64,000 nucleotides of DNA, taken from assembly GCF_900130065.1 (NCBI RefSeq), contig NZ_FQXV01000002.1, positions 1-64,000 on the forward strand, read 5' to 3'. This DNA comes from Sporobacter termitidis DSM 10068 (lineage in GTDB: Bacteria; Bacillota; Clostridia; Oscillospirales; Oscillospiraceae). Each line of letters starts with the position of its first letter. Position 1 is the first letter of the stretch. A model generated the notes under the pieces. The model was not told where the DNA came from. It saw only the letters and a program-made list of their open reading frames with translations, and searched no databases. The translations under genes were made by a program, and so were the position numbers. Of this stretch, positions 62,211 through 64,000 are shown piece after piece.

Positions 62211-64000
62211 ATGGACAAGAAATTCAAACCCGATAAACAAAACATTATCAGCTTCAGCCTGATGGGGCCGGAGAGCGGCGGGCCGTGCCTGGTCGACTCG
62301 ACGGATGGCAGGATCACCCGCATCAGGCCGTATCACTATGACAAGGAATATACGGACAAATACTGCAACCCCTGGAAGATCGAAGCCCGGGGCAGCACGT
62401 TCATGGCCCCGGACCGCGTGACCATCACGCCCTTCGGCCTGGGCTACAAGTCGCGCGTTTACTCCAAAAACCGCGTGCGCTACCCCTTAAAGCGCGTGGA
62501 CTGGGACCCCAAGGGCGAGCGGAACCCGCAAAACCGCGGAAAATCCGGCTATGTGCGCATCTCCTGGGACGAGGCGGCGCAGCTCGTGGCGGACGAGCTC
62601 GTCCGGATCAAGGAGACTTACGGCCCGGAGGCCGTTTTGTGCCAGGCGGACATGCATGGTGAGGGCAAGCACGTGGCCCCCAGCCACGGCTGCCCCAACA
62701 GGCTTTTATCCCTCATGGGCGGCTACACGCTGCAGATGCGCAACATGGACAGCTGGGAAGGCTGGTTCTGGGGCGCAAAGCACGTCTGGGGCTGCGAGCC
62801 TGTGGGCGAGATGATGCCCATGACGAACCTCTATCCGGACATCGCCAAAAACGCCGAGCTGCTCCTCTTCTGGGGCTGCGACCCGGAGACGACGCCCCTG
62901 GGCGTCGTCAGCCAGCTGCCCAGCCGGCTCTGCTCTTGGTTTACAAAGATCGGGCTCAAAAGCGTTTACGTCTGCCCGGACCTGAACTACGGGGCGGCCA
63001 TCCACGCCGACAAGTGGATTCCCGTCCTCCCCGGCACCGACGCGGCGCTCCAGCTGGCCATCGCTTATGTCTGGCTGACGGAGGGCACCTACGAAAAAGA
63101 GTACATCGCCACCCACGCCTACGGCTTCGATAAATTCGAGGATTACGTCCTGGGCCGCGAGGACGGCGTGCCGAAAACGCCGGCCTGGGCCAGCGAGAAG
63201 TGCGGCGTCCCCGAGTGGACGATCAAGGCCCTGGCCCGCGACTGGGCCAAAAAGACGGCCTCCATCCTGCACGCCAACGGCGGCGGCTACATCCGCGGGC
63301 CCTACGCCACGGAGCCGGCGCGGCTGGAGGTCATGCTCCTGGGCATGCGCGCCGTGGGAAAGCCGGGTGTCCACCAGGCGAAAATGATCGAGTGGAACCT
63401 CTGGAACAAGGACTTCCCGCTCCCGTACCAGGGCGAGTTCATGCCGGCCGTCCCCCATATCGCGGACCCCCTGCGCCCCGTTGAGGGGGACGTGGACCCG
63501 TCCATCAACATGAAGCGCTTCACGCTGACGCCGGATCAGGCCAAACGGGCGCCGGAGCTTATCGAGCTGTTCCGCCAGTTCCCCGCGCCCAAGCAGTTCA
63601 TCCCCCGCGTCCTCATCCACAAGGCGATCCTGGAGGGGCACGCCGAATGGTACGGCCTGCAGTGCTTTTCCTCCAGCCAGATCCCCAACGCCCAGAACTG
63701 CCGGCAGCCGACGGCGGAATATGAATTTGAAAAGATCGTCTATCCCCGGGAGGGCTGCTCCCGCGTTCATATGATGTGGACGGACGCGCCGTGCCAGGTC
63801 ACCTGCTGGAACGACGGCAATATGTCCATCCGCGCCATGCAGCACCCGGATATCGAATGCATCGTCGCCCAGCACCCGTGGCTGGAAAACGACTGCTATT
63901 TTGCCGACATCATCTTCCCCGTCTCCACAAAGCACGAGATGAACGATCTGGCCAGCGACCTCTCCAGCGGCGCCTTTGTCTCCGTTTACCTGGAGGAGCC
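62211..64000 (+). CDS. Second transhydroxylase-like molybdopterin oxidoreductase large subunit, 3' end beyond the window
   Basis: The frame is open from ATG 62211 (MDKKFKPDKQNIISFSLMGP; AGAGGT upstream) to the window edge, 596 residues so far. It follows the same plan as the minus-strand large subunit: no Tat signal, no N-terminal cluster cysteines, RGKSGYVRISWDEAAQ, and Asp180-Ser181-Trp182 in NMDSWEGWFWGAKH. A histidine at 149 stands near the place of His137 of the other enzyme, but the surrounding residues differ. Later parts include LPGTDAALQLAIAYVWLTEGTYEKEYI. It is a distant paralogue, so it may act on a different phenol or do a different redox step. Confidence 0.85.
   Translation, partial: MDKKFKPDKQNIISFSLMGPESGGPCLVDSTDGRITRIRPYHYDKEYTDKYCNPWKIEARGSTFMAPDRVTITPFGLGYKSRVYSKNRVRYPLKRVDWDPKGERNPQNRGKSGYVRISWDEAAQLVADELVRIKETYGPEAVLCQADMHGEGKHVAPSHGCPNRLLSLMGGYTLQMRNMDSWEGWFWGAKHVWGCEPVGEMMPMTNLYPDIAKNAELLLFWGCDPETTPLGVVSQLPSRLCSWFTKIGLKSVYVCPDLNYGAAIHADKWIPVLPGTDAALQLAIAYVWLTEGTYEKEYIATHAYGFDKFEDYVLGREDGVPKTPAWASEKCGVPEWTIKALARDWAKKTASILHANGGGYIRGPYATEPARLEVMLLGMRAVGKPGVHQAKMIEWNLWNKDFPLPYQGEFMPAVPHIADPLRPVEGDVDPSINMKRFTLTPDQAKRAPELIELFRQFPAPKQFIPRVLIHKAILEGHAEWYGLQCFSSSQIPNAQNCRQPTAEYEFEKIVYPREGCSRVHMMWTDAPCQVTCWNDGNMSIRAMQHPDIECIVAQHPWLENDCYFADIIFPVSTKHEMNDLASDLSSGAFVSVYLEE

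Overview
The window reads as chromosomal DNA from a GC-rich, endospore-forming anaerobic member of the Clostridia, most likely an Oscillospirales-type gut or anoxic-habitat bacterium. The evidence is a Firmicutes-style S10-spc-alpha ribosomal operon that includes map, adk, infA and a KOW protein, the sporulation genes spoVAC and spoVT, a long-form hibernation factor, zinc-binding forms of S4, S14 and L36, and oxygen-sensitive fermentation enzymes. The genus is an inference. I see no rRNA, tRNA, CRISPR array, insertion sequence or prophage.

Layout. 1-1735: the 3' part of an XpaC-like gene and spoVAC. 1898-18308: the ribosomal protein operon, read on the minus strand from a sigma-A type promoter in front of rpsJ to rplQ. 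It has two oddities: a 287-bp structured spacer between rpsN and rpsH, and an S3 protein with a Gly/Tyr/Asn/Arg repeat tail. 18403-26236: degV-ychF-DUF1624-feoAB, then dusB with an ECF sigma factor and its anti-sigma factor. 26365-37852: housekeeping and regulatory genes (proS, a c-di-GMP riboswitch gene, nfo, a lone fumarase alpha subunit, hpf, a PhoBR-like two-component system, spoVT), with several families of small palindromic intergenic repeats. 38238-43072: a sugar-type ABC importer and a metallo-hydrolase.

43315-64000 is the most interesting part. It appears to encode anaerobic breakdown of trihydroxybenzenes (pyrogallol and phloroglucinol). Two genes encode a molybdenum oxidoreductase and a three-cluster ferredoxin subunit that match pyrogallol-phloroglucinol transhydroxylase in size, domain plan and an Asp-Ser-Trp active-site motif. 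A second, divergent and incomplete paralogue of the large subunit runs off the window end. Nearby are a short-chain dehydrogenase (candidate phloroglucinol reductase), a cyclase-family hydrolase (candidate dihydrophloroglucinol cyclohydrolase), a 3-hydroxyacyl-CoA dehydrogenase-like protein (candidate 3-hydroxy-5-oxohexanoate dehydrogenase), a beta-keto acid cleavage enzyme (candidate triacetate acetoacetate-lyase), a two-subunit CoA-transferase and a thiolase. In order these would take pyrogallol to acetyl-CoA. MobB, for the molybdenum cofactor, lies at the edge.

Two blocks of this region begin with nearly identical promoters of the MerR type: -35 and -10 boxes 19 bp apart around a dyad with the core CCTTGGGAC. 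They stand in front of the cyclase and in front of the transhydroxylase operon. Two paralogous MerR-family regulators sit between the blocks. A third 19-bp-spaced promoter with a different dyad precedes a CPBP membrane protease gene. I infer a phenolic-responsive MerR regulon. The transhydroxylase operon also carries three small genes of unknown function.
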